The translations under genes and the position numbers were made by a program. A stretch of 64,000 nt of DNA from JBEKYD01 sp049511335 (lineage in GTDB: Bacteria; Acidobacteriota; Terriglobia; Bryobacterales; Bryobacteraceae), in assembly GCA_049511335.1 (NCBI GenBank), contig JBEKYD010000005.1, forward strand, positions 3,069 through 67,068, given 5' to 3'. The notes beneath the pieces were generated by a model. That model ran no database searches. It was not told the DNA's origin and saw only the letters and a program-made list of their open reading frames with translations. The stretch's first letter is position 1. Every line of letters starts with the position of its first letter. Positions 8,040-16,151 of this stretch are shown here, piece after piece.

Positions 8040-9650
8040 CTAACGCGTGCTCTCGCCCGGCACTGGTTTGGGCATCGGTTTCCGCGGCAGCATGCCGGGG
8101 CGGGTGGCGGTGTTGTAGGCGAACCAGGCCATGATGGCAGCCGCTTGTTCCAGATCGTTCGCCTGCAGCCGGTCGTAGACATCCATATTAGAGTGGTGCG
8201 TGCGGCTGGAATATTCGAGCGGGTCCTGGATGAACTCGAAGGCGGGAAGGCCGACGGCGTCGAAGGGCATATGATCGGTGCTGCCGGTATTGCGGATGGT
8301 GAGGGTGGCGGCGCCGAGATCGTGGAAGGGTTGGAGCCAGGTGTCGAAGATGGGGCGCAGCTCGTCGTTATCCTGCAAGTAGACGCCGCGAATCTTGCCG
8401 GAGCCGTTATCGAGGTTGAAGTAGGCGGAAAGCCGCGCGTGCTCGGGCTTGGGTTTCATATCGGCCGGGTCGGCGAAGTGCTGCTTGACGTAAGCGCGCG
8501 AGCCCAATAGGCCCTGCTCCTCGCCGGTCCATAAGGCCAGACGAACGGTGCGCGGCATTTTGGCATCGAGGGTCTTGAGAATGCGCATGGCTTCCATGGC
8601 GACGGCCGAGCCGGCGGCATTGTCGGTGGCGCCGGTGCCACCGGTCCAGGAATCGAAATGGCCGCCCAGCATGACCAGGCCGGCGTTGGGGGCGGCGCCC
8701 GGAAGTTCGGCGGTGATGTTGAAAGAGTCCTCGGGCGCGGTGAATTCGGCGCGAATGTCGAATGCCAGGCTGACCGGTATGTGCTTTTCCAGCAGGCGCG
8801 CGATGCGGTTGTAGTGTTCGTTGGTGAGGATGACGGAGGGCGGCGGCGCGACCTCGTCGGGGTCCTGAGAGCCGGCGGCCGAGCCCATCACGGTGCCGCC
8901 ATCAGGTCCGGCGCCGGGGCTCAGCACCAGCAGCACGCCTTCTTCCTGGTAAAACTTGTTGCGGCGGGCACGGAACTCCCTTTGCGCGCGGCCGCCTTGC
9001 CCGCGCCCGCCGCGGCCGCGAGCCCCGCCGGGGAGGACAAAGCCCAGCGGCAGAGCGGCGGGATTGCCCGATGTGGGATCGGGCGCGGTGGCGGCCTCGG
9101 CCAGCTCGGCGTCGCTGAGGCGGTGGGCCGGCGCGGCGGTCATCATTTCCGAAGCGTGCGGCGCGGCGGCGAGCACGATCTTGCCGCGCAGCTTGTCGTG
9201 CCACTGGTCAAAATCTTCGGGCGAGGAAATCACCGCCAGCACGGCGGAACCGCTGACTTCTCCCTTGGTGCCGGGCGACCAGGGCTGGGCAAATCCGATG
9301 AGCGGCTGAAACTCCGGCGCCGCCATCTCCGCCACCAACCGAGTGCAGTTCCAGCCGCGGCCGAACGGCCCCCAGGGCTCCAGCTTGACGTTGCTCAGCC
9401 CCCATTCGGAGAGGCGGCCGGCGGCCCACTCGGCCGCCTGACGCGCCGCGGGCGAACCGGTCAGCCGCGGACCATACACATCGGTCAGGTAAAAGGCGGT
9501 GTCCATCACTTTCGAGTTCTTGCCGGAGGCTTCACTTCGAATGCGATGAGCTACCGCCAGGTTGACGGTTTCCGAATGTTCGGCGGCGCCGGCTCCGATA
9601 TAGGCGCAGGCGGCCGCGGCTGCGATCCAAATCCCCCACTTGCGTACCAT
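8040..9650 (-). CDS. exported M28 family metallopeptidase with PA-type insert
   Basis: From the ATG at 9650 the 536-aa product starts with MVRKWGIWIAAAAACAYIGAGAA, a clear signal peptide, so I prefer this over the ATG at 9689. The C-terminal half is an M28 aminopeptidase/carboxypeptidase fold. Zinc and catalytic residues are visible: GGHFDSW (His, Asp), TDNAAGS (Asp), WTGEEQG (catalytic Glu and ligand Glu), and STDHMPF (His). The intervening ~250 residues contain a PA-like protease-associated segment (FDQWHDKLRGKIVLAA) and a Gly/Arg-rich loop near residue 225. It probably trims peptides in the periplasm or outside the cell. Confidence 0.9.
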   Translation of the reverse strand: MVRKWGIWIAAAAACAYIGAGAAEHSETVNLAVAHRIRSEASGKNSKVMDTAFYLTDVYGPRLTGSPAARQAAEWAAGRLSEWGLSNVKLEPWGPFGRGWNCTRLVAEMAAPEFQPLIGFAQPWSPGTKGEVSGSAVLAVISSPEDFDQWHDKLRGKIVLAAAPHASEMMTAAPAHRLSDAELAEAATAPDPTSGNPAALPLGFVLPGGARGRGGRGQGGRAQREFRARRNKFYQEEGVLLVLSPGAGPDGGTVMGSAAGSQDPDEVAPPPSVILTNEHYNRIARLLEKHIPVSLAFDIRAEFTAPEDSFNITAELPGAAPNAGLVMLGGHFDSWTGGTGATDNAAGSAVAMEAMRILKTLDAKMPRTVRLALWTGEEQGLLGSRAYVKQHFADPADMKPKPEHARLSAYFNLDNGSGKIRGVYLQDNDELRPIFDTWLQPFHDLGAATLTIRNTGSTDHMPFDAVGLPAFEFIQDPLEYSSRTHHSNMDVYDRLQANDLEQAAAIMAWFAYNTATRPGMLPRKPMPKPVPGESTR

Positions 9651-9680
9651 GTGCGGAATGTACCACGCGTGGACGTAGGA

Positions 9681-9747
9681 GTGGGACATGCCTCCTGGCC
9701 TGTCACTGACTCGTCAACACCAAGACCGGCCGGGAGGCCGGTCCCAC
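9681..9747. repeat. inverted-repeat spacer with GACCGGCC/GGCCGGTC hairpin
   Basis: The segment is bounded by GTGGGAC and GTCCCAC and contains a perfect 8-bp stem, GACCGGCC-GGGA-GGCCGGTC at 9724-9743. The 17-mer at 9689-9705 recurs in reverse complement at 63860-63876, so it belongs to a dispersed repeat family. No T-run follows, so a simple intrinsic terminator is unlikely. Confidence 0.6.
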
Positions 9748-9749
9748 TT

Positions 9750-10211
9750 CTATTGCCCTAGGATGTTGAAGGTAGTGGTGCCTTCCACGCGGATTTTGGA
9801 ATAGGCCTCGACCCAGGTCTTGTGATAGGGATCGTTGGCGTAGGCCTTCAGAACGTCTTCGCTATCCATCTCCATGCACATGCCGTATTCGCGCGCCACG
9901 CGGGTGATGGGAGCGTTCACGGCATCGCCCGCGCGGAAACTCTTCAGCGTGGCATCGTCGATCTTGCCAACCGATACCTGGGTGAGGGGCGAGGCCAGCT
10001 TGCCGTACCAAACTTTGTCGATGCCCTTGATCTTCTTGGGAAGCGCATCGCTGGCTTTGTAGAAGGCTTCCCAATCGGCGGGAGTCGCATCTTTCACCGC
10101 GGTCCAGGCAAAGCAATGCATCAGTTTCTTTTCACCGGCGGCGGCGAGGGTTGGAAATACGAGGGAGGCCGCCACGCAAGTGGCAAGACAGGCGGTCCGG
10201 GGCAGGCGCAT
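9750..10211 (-). CDS. exported Dabb (stress-responsive alpha/beta barrel) domain protein
   Basis: This 153-aa protein opens with a signal peptide (SLVFPTLAAAG) and then a single Dabb-like ferredoxin-fold domain, recognisable from the LMHCFAWTAVKDATPADWEAFYKASDALPKKIKGI start and the YHKTWVEAYSKI end. The domain is usually a dimeric barrel of unknown or enzymatic role. An exported form is common in Acidobacteria and Planctomycetes. A Shine-Dalgarno-like AGGAG lies upstream of the ATG. It precedes the M28 gene on the same strand, with a repeat hairpin between them. Confidence 0.75.
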   Translation of the reverse strand: MRLPRTACLATCVAASLVFPTLAAAGEKKLMHCFAWTAVKDATPADWEAFYKASDALPKKIKGIDKVWYGKLASPLTQVSVGKIDDATLKSFRAGDAVNAPITRVAREYGMCMEMDSEDVLKAYANDPYHKTWVEAYSKIRVEGTTTFNILGQ

Positions 10212-10371
10212 TTTTCATCTCCTTAGGAGGATTCGATTACGGCAACATGGATTTTAGCAGGTTGGCGGCGAATGGATTCATGCGGTACCCGGGTTTCCGA
10301 TTTTTCCAAGACCGGCGCCGCGAGCGTGGGCGATACTCGGAGAGTGATTCTTCGAGCAGGAGGGGAATTGA

Positions 10372-10815
10372 ATGTCGAACGTTGCGAAAGATTGTAGATC
10401 GACCGTGATTCCGGGGTTGCGATACCGGAACGCGCCAGCGGCCATCGATTGGCTATGCCGGGCATTCGGTTTTGAGAAGCATGCGGTATACGCTAACGCG
10501 GATGGCACCATCGCGCACGCGCAGCTCACCTTTGGAAACGGCATGGTGATGTTGGGCTCGGCGGTGGAAGGCACGCCGTACGGCAATCTGATTCGGCAGC
10601 CGGACCAGATTGGCGGCGCGGAAACCCAGGCGCCGTGCCTGATCGTTTCCGATTGCGATGCCATCTACCGGACCGCCAAAGACGCCGGGGCGGCGATCGT
10701 GATGGAGATTGCCGACATGGACTACGGCGGCCGCGCCTTTGCCTGCCGCGATCTCGAAGGGCACTTGTGGAACGTGGGCAGCTACGATCCGTGGACGGCC
10801 GGGGCGGCGGAGTGA
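10372..10815 (+). CDS. VOC (glyoxalase/bleomycin resistance, PhnB-like) protein
   Basis: This 147-aa protein is built of the two beta-alpha-beta-beta-beta modules of the VOC superfamily. The first contains VIPGLRYRNAPAAIDWLCRAFGFE, the classic PhnB-type opening. The second ends DLEGHLWNVGSYDPW, with the late metal-ligand position occupied in DLEGHLW. Metal ligands and substrate cannot be assigned. An AGGAGGGGAATTG stretch upstream of the ATG is a good ribosome binding site. Its last 34 bp overlap the convergent amidotransferase gene. Confidence 0.85.
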   Translation: MSNVAKDCRSTVIPGLRYRNAPAAIDWLCRAFGFEKHAVYANADGTIAHAQLTFGNGMVMLGSAVEGTPYGNLIRQPDQIGGAETQAPCLIVSDCDAIYRTAKDAGAAIVMEIADMDYGGRAFACRDLEGHLWNVGSYDPWTAGAAE

Positions 10816-11456
10816 GGCCGGTACGCCACATCCATCGCCTCCCGAAACGCACGGAAGAGCTTGGCATCCGGCCCGTCGGTGCGCATTTCGGGGTGCCATT
10901 GTACGGCGACCACGAAGCGCTTTTCGGGCAGCTCCAGCGCTTCGATGACACCATCGGGCGCCGTCGCGGTAACTACGACTCCGCTGCCTAACTTATCGGC
11001 CGCTTGATGGTGGCGAGAGTTTACCCAGTAGTCACGCGTTTCGAGAATGGATGCCAGGCGGCTGGATGGGGTGATGGCGACCGGATGAGCGTCGCGCAGA
11101 TCCGGGCATTTGTGGCCGTCGATGTGTTGGACGAGCGTGCCTTCTAAAGCGACGTTAAGCAACTGCAACCCGCGGCAAATTGCCAGCACGGGCAGATCTC
11201 GGGCCAGGGCCTCGCGCACCAACGCGATTTCCAGTTCGTCGCGCGCGCCATCCGGTTCGCCAGTCTCTGGCTGCGGTAGCGCGCCGTACCGATCGGGCGC
11301 GATATCGCTGCCGCCGGCCAGCAGGAGGCCGTCGAGATCCTCAAGCCGGGTAACGTTTTCGACCGGCTCGATACCGGCGTCCAGCAGTGCCTTGCGGTAG
11401 GCGTGCTTCTTGCTCTCCGGCGTTTTGATTCCAAACGGCAGCGCGACTTTGACCAT
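10782..11456 (-). CDS. class I glutamine amidotransferase-like (peptidase C26) protein
   Basis: This 224-aa protein is a gamma-glutamyl-gamma-aminobutyrate hydrolase (PuuD)-type enzyme. It has LLLAGGSDIAP, the nucleophile elbow AICRGLQLLNV with catalytic Cys near residue 94, and the WHPE His-Glu pair near residue 187. Such enzymes cleave gamma-glutamyl amides. An AAGGAG motif upstream of the ATG is clear. It is the third gene of a minus-strand operon after the PLP enzyme and a 48-aa ORF, so a shared role in amino acid or amide breakdown is plausible. The substrate is not shown by sequence. Confidence 0.87.
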   Translation of the reverse strand: MVKVALPFGIKTPESKKHAYRKALLDAGIEPVENVTRLEDLDGLLLAGGSDIAPDRYGALPQPETGEPDGARDELEIALVREALARDLPVLAICRGLQLLNVALEGTLVQHIDGHKCPDLRDAHPVAITPSSRLASILETRDYWVNSRHHQAADKLGSGVVVTATAPDGVIEALELPEKRFVVAVQWHPEMRTDGPDAKLFRAFREAMDVAYRPHSAAPAVHGS

Positions 11457-11474
11457 GCGAGGCTCGCCTTCTCC

Positions 11475-11621
11475 TTATTGGTTCTTTTCCGCCACGAAGC
11501 GCACCAGATGGCTGCGCCGGCCGGGCGCCCATTCCGCTTCGTCCTCGACGTCTTCGTAGCGCAGAATCCGCAGCGCGTCGATACACATTGCCAAACCGAA
11601 GATAGTTTGCCTGCGAGTCAT
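11475..11621 (-). CDS. 48-aa ORF translationally coupled to the PLP enzyme
   Basis: The ATG at 11621 overlaps the stop codon of the preceding gene in an ATGA arrangement, and the stop TAA lies 18 bp before the next gene. The product starts MTRRQTIFGLAMCIDALRIL and is followed by an acidic and then a basic stretch. The position and overlap favour a real gene in an operon. I recognise no family; the final segment (HLVRFVAEKNQ) resembles the end of small conserved acidobacterial proteins. Confidence 0.6.
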   Translation of the reverse strand: MTRRQTIFGLAMCIDALRILRYEDVEDEAEWAPGRRSHLVRFVAEKNQ

Positions 11622-12712
11622 TGCAGCTTTCCCCGCGCGTCCACGGTCCAGATCTCTTCCACGGTCTCGCCGCGCACGCCGTAAACGCGGTCGTGAAGGT
11701 TCACGGCCACGCAGATGTGGTTGGGGATGACGTGGACGCGCTCCCCTATGTCGAAGGTTCGCTCGGCTCGCGCCAGGTCGATGAATCCGTGCTCCTCGTT
11801 CATCTTATGGAAGCGCGCGCCGGGGGCTTCCGCCACCCGGCCGAACGTTACTTCGGCCGAAGCTGTGGGGCGGTCCGAAGAGAACGTCTTCGATCCGCCG
11901 TCGATGATCATCTGCCCTGGGTGAGCCGTGGAAACCACTGTGGCGAGAACGGCCGCGGCGCAATCTTCCAGCTCGCAGGCGCCGCACGCCACCGTATTCA
12001 TGTCGTTGAACACGTAGGTGCCGGGGCGGATCTCCGTCAAGCCTTCGATTTCGTGGGAATGAAACAGGGTGGGCGTGGAGCCGCCGCTGACGATCGGGGT
12101 TTCGATTCCGGCGCGGCGGAAATCGGCCAGAATCGATGCCAGGAGCGCGCGCAGTTGCTCCAGCGCGCGCAGGCCGCTCTCGTTCAGGTCTTTGATGTGG
12201 CCGGGATAGAAGGCGACGCCGCGGAGCTTGAGATGGGGCAGTTTTTCCACGCTCTGGGCGAGTTGCAGAAGCTCTTCGCCGGGCGCCACGCCGACGCGGC
12301 CCAGGCCGACATCGGTTTCCGCCAGCACGCCCACTGCGACCTGCGCGGCGCGGGCCGCGTCGGAAAGCTGGCGCGCCGCGAACACGCTATCGAGCGCCAC
12401 GGTCACATCGGTCTTCGCGGCAAGCCGCATCAGGCGTTCCAGCTTGGAGTGGCCGATCACCGGAAACGCCACCAGCAAATCGCCGGGACCGGCGCCCATC
12501 ATGACCTCCGCCTCGGAAACTTTGGCCACGGTGAGGCCCGCCGCGCCGCTTGCCAGTTGGCGTTTGGCGATCCGAACGGACTTATGGGTCTTGGTGTGAG
12601 GGCGCAGGCGCAAAGCGTGTTCGGCCGCGTAATGGGCCACGCGCGCCAGATTGCGCTCCATGATGTCCAGGTCCACGATCAGCGCCGGAGTTTCGATTTC
12701 CGCAACGGTCAT
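11618..12712 (-). CDS. PLP-dependent DSD1-like enzyme (D-threonine aldolase / D-serine dehydratase type)
   Basis: The product (364 aa from ATG 12712, 370 aa from 12730) has an alanine-racemase-like N-terminal barrel with the PLP lysine in RPHTKTHKS near residue 43. Its C-terminal domain keeps the metal-binding PNHICVAVNLHD segment, in which His-x-Cys binds zinc in D-serine dehydratases and D-threonine aldolases. GGSTPT near the middle is the phosphate loop. The start near TVAEIETPALIVD fits family N-termini. It is divergent from the APC transporter with only about 30 bp between starts, hinting at coupled uptake and breakdown. Substrate is inferred only to class level. Confidence 0.85.
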   Translation of the reverse strand: MTVAEIETPALIVDLDIMERNLARVAHYAAEHALRLRPHTKTHKSVRIAKRQLASGAAGLTVAKVSEAEVMMGAGPGDLLVAFPVIGHSKLERLMRLAAKTDVTVALDSVFAARQLSDAARAAQVAVGVLAETDVGLGRVGVAPGEELLQLAQSVEKLPHLKLRGVAFYPGHIKDLNESGLRALEQLRALLASILADFRRAGIETPIVSGGSTPTLFHSHEIEGLTEIRPGTYVFNDMNTVACGACELEDCAAAVLATVVSTAHPGQMIIDGGSKTFSSDRPTASAEVTFGRVAEAPGARFHKMNEEHGFIDLARAERTFDIGERVHVIPNHICVAVNLHDRVYGVRGETVEEIWTVDARGKLQ

Positions 12713-12741
12713 GCCTTCAGAATATGGCACAATAACGCCTT

Positions 12742-14067
12742 ATGTCCGACACACCGCGGCTGCGGCGCGAATTAGGCCTGCGCGACATGACGCTGTTCGC
12801 CATTTCGTGCATCGTCGGCACGCGCTGGATTGCGTTGGCCGCGCACGCCGGTCCGGGGTCGGTCACGCTTTTCGCGCTGGGCGCGGTCTTTTTCGTAGTG
12901 CCGCTGGCGGTGGCAACTGGAACTTTGTCGGTTCGCTACCCCGGCACGGGCGGATTCTACGTCTGGGCGCGCCGCGATTTTGGGGCCTGGCACGGTTTTT
13001 TGAGCGGCTGGGTCTACTGGTTCTCGATCACTTTTTGGTTCCCCAGTGCGGCTTTGTTTTACATGAGCACGGGGCTACATGCTTTCGGCCCAGCCGCCGC
13101 GCATCTCGCCGACAATCGGACCGTTCTGGTGGCGATTTCCCTGGCGGCCATCTGGGTTCCCCTGCTCACCAACCTGGTGGGAATGAAGGTCGGCAAGTGG
13201 ACCGAGAATCTGGGTGGCGCCGCTGCCTGGCTTTTGGCGGGCGGCTTGGCATTGGCGGCGCTGATCGCGTTCCGCCACTCCGGATCGGCGACCCATCTCG
13301 ACCCTTTGCCGCATGCGAGCTGGGGCGTGGTCAGCTTCTGGGCGACCATCGCCTACGCCATGACTGGCCTGGAACTGGCAGGCTTGATGGGAGGCGAGAT
13401 TCACCGGCCGGAGCAGACCCTCCCCCGCGCCGGCTGGATTTCCTCCATCTTCATCACCTTCTTCTATTTGGTTGCGACGGGCTCGGTGTTGGTGCTGCTG
13501 CGCCCGGATCAAGTGAGTGAAATTCACGGCTTGTCGCAGGCGGCCACGGCGGCGCAAAGCCTTTCCGGCATCCCGAAATTGGGGACTGTCCTCAATTTAC
13601 TGGTGCTCTCGAGCGCCGTCGGCCAGTTTGGCGGTTTGATCGCTTCGGTTTCGCGGTTGCCCTACGCCGCCGCCGTGGATGGCCTGTTGCCCAAGGCCTT
13701 CGCCCGCGTCCATCCCCGCTGGCACACGCCCCACTGGTCCATCTTATGCTTCGGGGCGGTGGCATCGTTTCTGTTGGTAGTTTTTCAGCTTGGCGATACC
13801 TTCGAGGCGGCCTACCAGGAGCTGGTCTCGCTGATGGTCATCGCCGGTTTTCTCCCCTACATCTATATGTTCGGCGGAGCCTGGAAAGCCGGCAAACGCT
13901 TGAGCGCGTTATCGGGTTGGACCGTGACGGTGCTGGCGGTAACCTGCGCGGCGGTTCCAACCGAAGCCATCGCCAGCGTCTGGCTGTTCGAGGGGAAGCT
14001 GGCGGCGGCAGCCTTCGGAATCATCGGATTGGCTCGAATTGTGTTCAAGAGATATTGCAACGTATAG
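12742..14067 (+). CDS. APC family amino acid/polyamine permease
   Basis: This 441-aa integral membrane protein has about 12 hydrophobic segments and an APC-superfamily N-terminus (LGLRDMTLFAISCIVGTRWIALAA). An aromatic and small-residue-rich motif, GFYVWARRDFGAWHGFLSGW, follows at residues ~70-90, and AYAMTGLELAGLMGGEI lies near residue 205. The family exchanges or imports amino acids with protons or antiported solutes. It is divergently arranged with the D-amino acid-type PLP enzyme, which suggests a shared substrate. The exact amino acid cannot be read. Confidence 0.88.
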   Translation: MSDTPRLRRELGLRDMTLFAISCIVGTRWIALAAHAGPGSVTLFALGAVFFVVPLAVATGTLSVRYPGTGGFYVWARRDFGAWHGFLSGWVYWFSITFWFPSAALFYMSTGLHAFGPAAAHLADNRTVLVAISLAAIWVPLLTNLVGMKVGKWTENLGGAAAWLLAGGLALAALIAFRHSGSATHLDPLPHASWGVVSFWATIAYAMTGLELAGLMGGEIHRPEQTLPRAGWISSIFITFFYLVATGSVLVLLRPDQVSEIHGLSQAATAAQSLSGIPKLGTVLNLLVLSSAVGQFGGLIASVSRLPYAAAVDGLLPKAFARVHPRWHTPHWSILCFGAVASFLLVVFQLGDTFEAAYQELVSLMVIAGFLPYIYMFGGAWKAGKRLSALSGWTVTVLAVTCAAVPTEAIASVWLFEGKLAAAAFGIIGLARIVFKRYCNV

Positions 14068-14084
14068 AAATACCGTGGTACATT
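14055..14084 (+). promoter_or_regulatory. weak promoter candidate before the small RHH-like gene
   Basis: TTGCAA at 14055-14060 and TACATT at 14079-14084 are 18 bp apart. The -35 box lies inside the end of the APC gene. The start codon falls at about the expected transcription start, so a very short or absent leader would follow. Confidence 0.25.
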
Positions 14085-14090
14085 AATACC

Positions 14091-14339
14091 ATGATCGTTG
14101 AACGAGTTCAGACTGGCGTTCGCATGGAAAAGCGGATCCTCAAGGTTCTCAAGGCAATTGCGGAACTGAAAGACATTTCGTTAGGGGACCTTCTCGAAGG
14201 TATCGTGCTGCACGCCTTCGAAGGCAAGGCCCCATTTAGCGAAGAAACTCTGGCCCAAATCGCCCGCCTGCGCGAAGTCTACGGCCTTACCCTCGCTGCG
14301 TCCGATAGTCACCACCTGACCGAGGAGCAGCCGTCGTGA
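14091..14339 (+). CDS. 82-aa ribbon-helix-helix-like small protein
   Basis: This 82-aa protein begins MIVERVQTGVRMEKRILKVL and continues into a helix-turn-helix-like LKDISLGDLLEGIVLHAFEG, the strand-helix-helix outline of small DNA-binding or antitoxin-like proteins. A later helix (EETLAQIARLREVYGL) is acidic. I would call it RHH-like from the strand-helix-helix pattern only. Its stop overlaps the start of the following SRPBCC gene in a GTGA arrangement, so both are one transcription and translation unit. No toxin-like partner is visible. Confidence 0.6.
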   Translation: MIVERVQTGVRMEKRILKVLKAIAELKDISLGDLLEGIVLHAFEGKAPFSEETLAQIARLREVYGLTLAASDSHHLTEEQPS

Positions 14340-14833
14340 AACGAGCTTTTCTCCTCTTGCTGGCGCCGCTCTATCTGGTAACCGCCATGGAACATACGCG
14401 CACCGAATTCGAATTTGCCGTCGACGCGCCGTACGAACGCGTCGTGCCCTTGTTCGGCGCCTCGGCCGAACAGAAATGGGCCGCAGACTGGAAACCGCAG
14501 TTCCTCTATCCCACGCCGGCGGCCGACCAGGAAGGCGCCGTGTTCCGGGTGGAACATTCAGGCCGCAGCTCGATTTGGGTCAACACCATCTTCGATCTTG
14601 CCGCCGGGCGGGTGCAGTATGTCTACATTGTGAACGGGACGATGGCAACCCGCATCGATATCCACTTGACGCGCACGGGAGCGGCGGCCACGCATGTCGC
14701 CGTGGCCTATGAGCGAACGGCGCTGGAAGACACCGCCGACGTGCACGTCCGCTCCATGGCCAAAGGCGATGCCGGCAATGGACCCGAATGGAAAGCGGCC
14801 ATCGAAGCCTATCTGGCCAAAGCCGGCAAGTGA
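14336..14833 (+). CDS. exported SRPBCC-fold protein
   Basis: This 165-aa protein starts with GTG overlapping the previous stop and has a signal peptide (FLLLLAPLYLVTAM). The rest fits the SRPBCC/START-like alpha-beta grip fold: a first strand EFEFAVDAPYERVVPLF and a long C-terminal helix (NGPEWKAAIEAYLAKAG). These domains bind hydrophobic ligands. An exported form coupled to a small regulator-like protein is unusual but seen in soil bacteria. No ligand can be assigned. Confidence 0.7.
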   Translation: MKRAFLLLLAPLYLVTAMEHTRTEFEFAVDAPYERVVPLFGASAEQKWAADWKPQFLYPTPAADQEGAVFRVEHSGRSSIWVNTIFDLAAGRVQYVYIVNGTMATRIDIHLTRTGAAATHVAVAYERTALEDTADVHVRSMAKGDAGNGPEWKAAIEAYLAKAGK

Positions 14834-14932
14834 CTCCCGCGGCCGTCCTGCTTGTTTTGCCCGCGATTTCGCGCGGTTCGGCCCGGTTGCGATGGGTTGA
14901 AACACTCTCCAACGGAGTCGGGCTGCCGGCCC

Positions 14933-15025
14933 AGGTGGGACAGACGATCGTTTCTTATCGTCTGTCGAACGTTGCGGCCCGGCGAGAGCCTGACAGACCA
15001 CCAAAAACGATGGTCTGTCCCACCT
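14933..15025. repeat. 93-bp palindromic dispersed repeat, copy A
   Basis: The segment starts AGGTGGGACAGACGATCG and ends with the near-perfect reverse complement CGATGGTCTGTCCCACCT. The middle contains TCGTCTGTC and CTGACAGACCA, an inner pair of repeats. Copies occur at 26536-26616 (reverse orientation), 58793-58864 (truncated) and 60407-60498. The right flank here contains TCAGGAGTTCGGAGT at 15066-15080, which is also found near two other copies, so the full unit is probably longer. Confidence 0.85.
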
Positions 15026-15218
15026 CGGGGCCGTTCAACCCTGGCTCAACTTAAATTCCACGACGTCAGGAGTTCGGAGTTTCGACGCGGCACCGAGAAG
15101 TGCGTGCGGAGCGATAGACAACGCGTTTGATTGGTGATAGGCTCATCGTCAAACGGCGACCGCAGGCCGTAGCCTTCCTCTGCGGACAATCCCCGAAATT
15201 TCTTGCTTGGAGACAACT
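15026..15218. other. gene-free stretch beyond repeat copy A
   Basis: Together with the palindromic repeat this fills the 385-bp gap between the SRPBCC and hydrolase genes. Apart from the repeat flank motif at 15066-15080 I see no ORF with a ribosome binding site, no RNA gene and no clear promoter or terminator. Confidence 0.4.
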
Positions 15219-16019
15219 ATGTTCGTTCAGAATCGGACAACTCGCTCGCTGGATGGCGTTGCCATTGCGTACTCGATATCCGGGACGGCGGATATCGCGA
15301 TTCTTTTCATCCACGGAGGCCTGGCGGATCGATCGTTCTGGGAAGGTCAGCACAGCGCGCTTTCGGACTGCTACAAAGTAATTGCCCTCGATTTGGCCGG
15401 TCACGGACAATCCGGCGAAAATCGACAGACGTGGGGGATCCCTCAATTCGGCTGCGATGTTACGGCGGTGATCGATGCCGAAAGGCTCGATCACGCGATT
15501 CTGGTTGGAAACTCCCTGGGTGGGGCGGTCGCAATCGAGGCGGCGATGCGCGCGGAGACGCGGGCTATAGGAGTAGTCGGAGTGGATACCTTTCATGATC
15601 TGGGCCGGCGGATCGACCCTGGCTGGGCCAGGGAGCAGGCGGACGCATGGCGGCACGATTTTGACGGCACATTGGAGCGGATGTTGCAAGCATTGTTCCA
15701 CCCGGACGTCTCTCCCTCTCTTTTAGGCGACGTTCGGCGGCGGATGTCCAGAACATCGCCAGAAACCGTCTGGGCGATGTTTTCGTCTTTCGCGGGCTAC
15801 GATACAGGGGCTATCGCACGTCAATTGCATGTACCGGTGCGGTGCATCAATGGGGACCTCTATCCGACAGACATTCAGGCCACCAGGGACTGGGCCGAAG
15901 ATTTCGATGCTGTTATCCTGCCCCATACCGGCCACTTCCCTATGCTCGAATGCCCCGAGGAATTCAACCGCAGGCTGGCGGTTTTCGCGGCGGCGATGGC
16001 CGAACGAGTTCACCGGTGA
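15219..16019 (+). CDS. alpha/beta-fold hydrolase
   Basis: This 266-aa protein is a compact alpha/beta hydrolase. It has the oxyanion strand ILFIHGGLADRSFW near residue 30, the nucleophile elbow VGNSLGG with catalytic Ser near residue 97, a late Asp region (INGDLYP) and the catalytic His in LPHTGHFPMLE near residue 245. I choose the ATG at 15219 because GGAG lies 6-7 nt upstream; an in-frame TTG at 15207 is possible. It stands alone between two repeat-filled spacers. Members include esterases, haloalkane dehalogenases and ring-cleavage hydrolases; the substrate is unknown. Confidence 0.88.
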   Translation: MFVQNRTTRSLDGVAIAYSISGTADIAILFIHGGLADRSFWEGQHSALSDCYKVIALDLAGHGQSGENRQTWGIPQFGCDVTAVIDAERLDHAILVGNSLGGAVAIEAAMRAETRAIGVVGVDTFHDLGRRIDPGWAREQADAWRHDFDGTLERMLQALFHPDVSPSLLGDVRRRMSRTSPETVWAMFSSFAGYDTGAIARQLHVPVRCINGDLYPTDIQATRDWAEDFDAVILPHTGHFPMLECPEEFNRRLAVFAAAMAERVHR

Positions 16020-16139
16020 AACCGGGGGCGGGACTGCCGGCCTCTCACTTGGTTTCTCACTTCTTAATCCGAAACTCCACCGTGATCGTGGTTACGGTTT
16101 CCCTTCTTCGCCATAATAAGCTCAATTGCTGCAAAAGCA

Positions 16140-16151
16140 GCAACATGTTGC
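16140..16151. promoter_or_regulatory. perfect 12-bp palindrome GCAACATGTTGC
   Basis: The site is a perfect dyad next to a GCTGC-AAAA-GCAGC hairpin at 16128-16141. It lies in a gene-free spacer; the ATG inside the palindrome starts a 29-codon minus-strand frame ending VTTITVEFRIKK. This could be an operator, a small hairpin, or chance. Confidence 0.25.

Noticed and set aside
14091..14833. Toxin-antitoxin pair
   Set aside because: The second gene has a signal peptide and SRPBCC fold, not a toxin fold.
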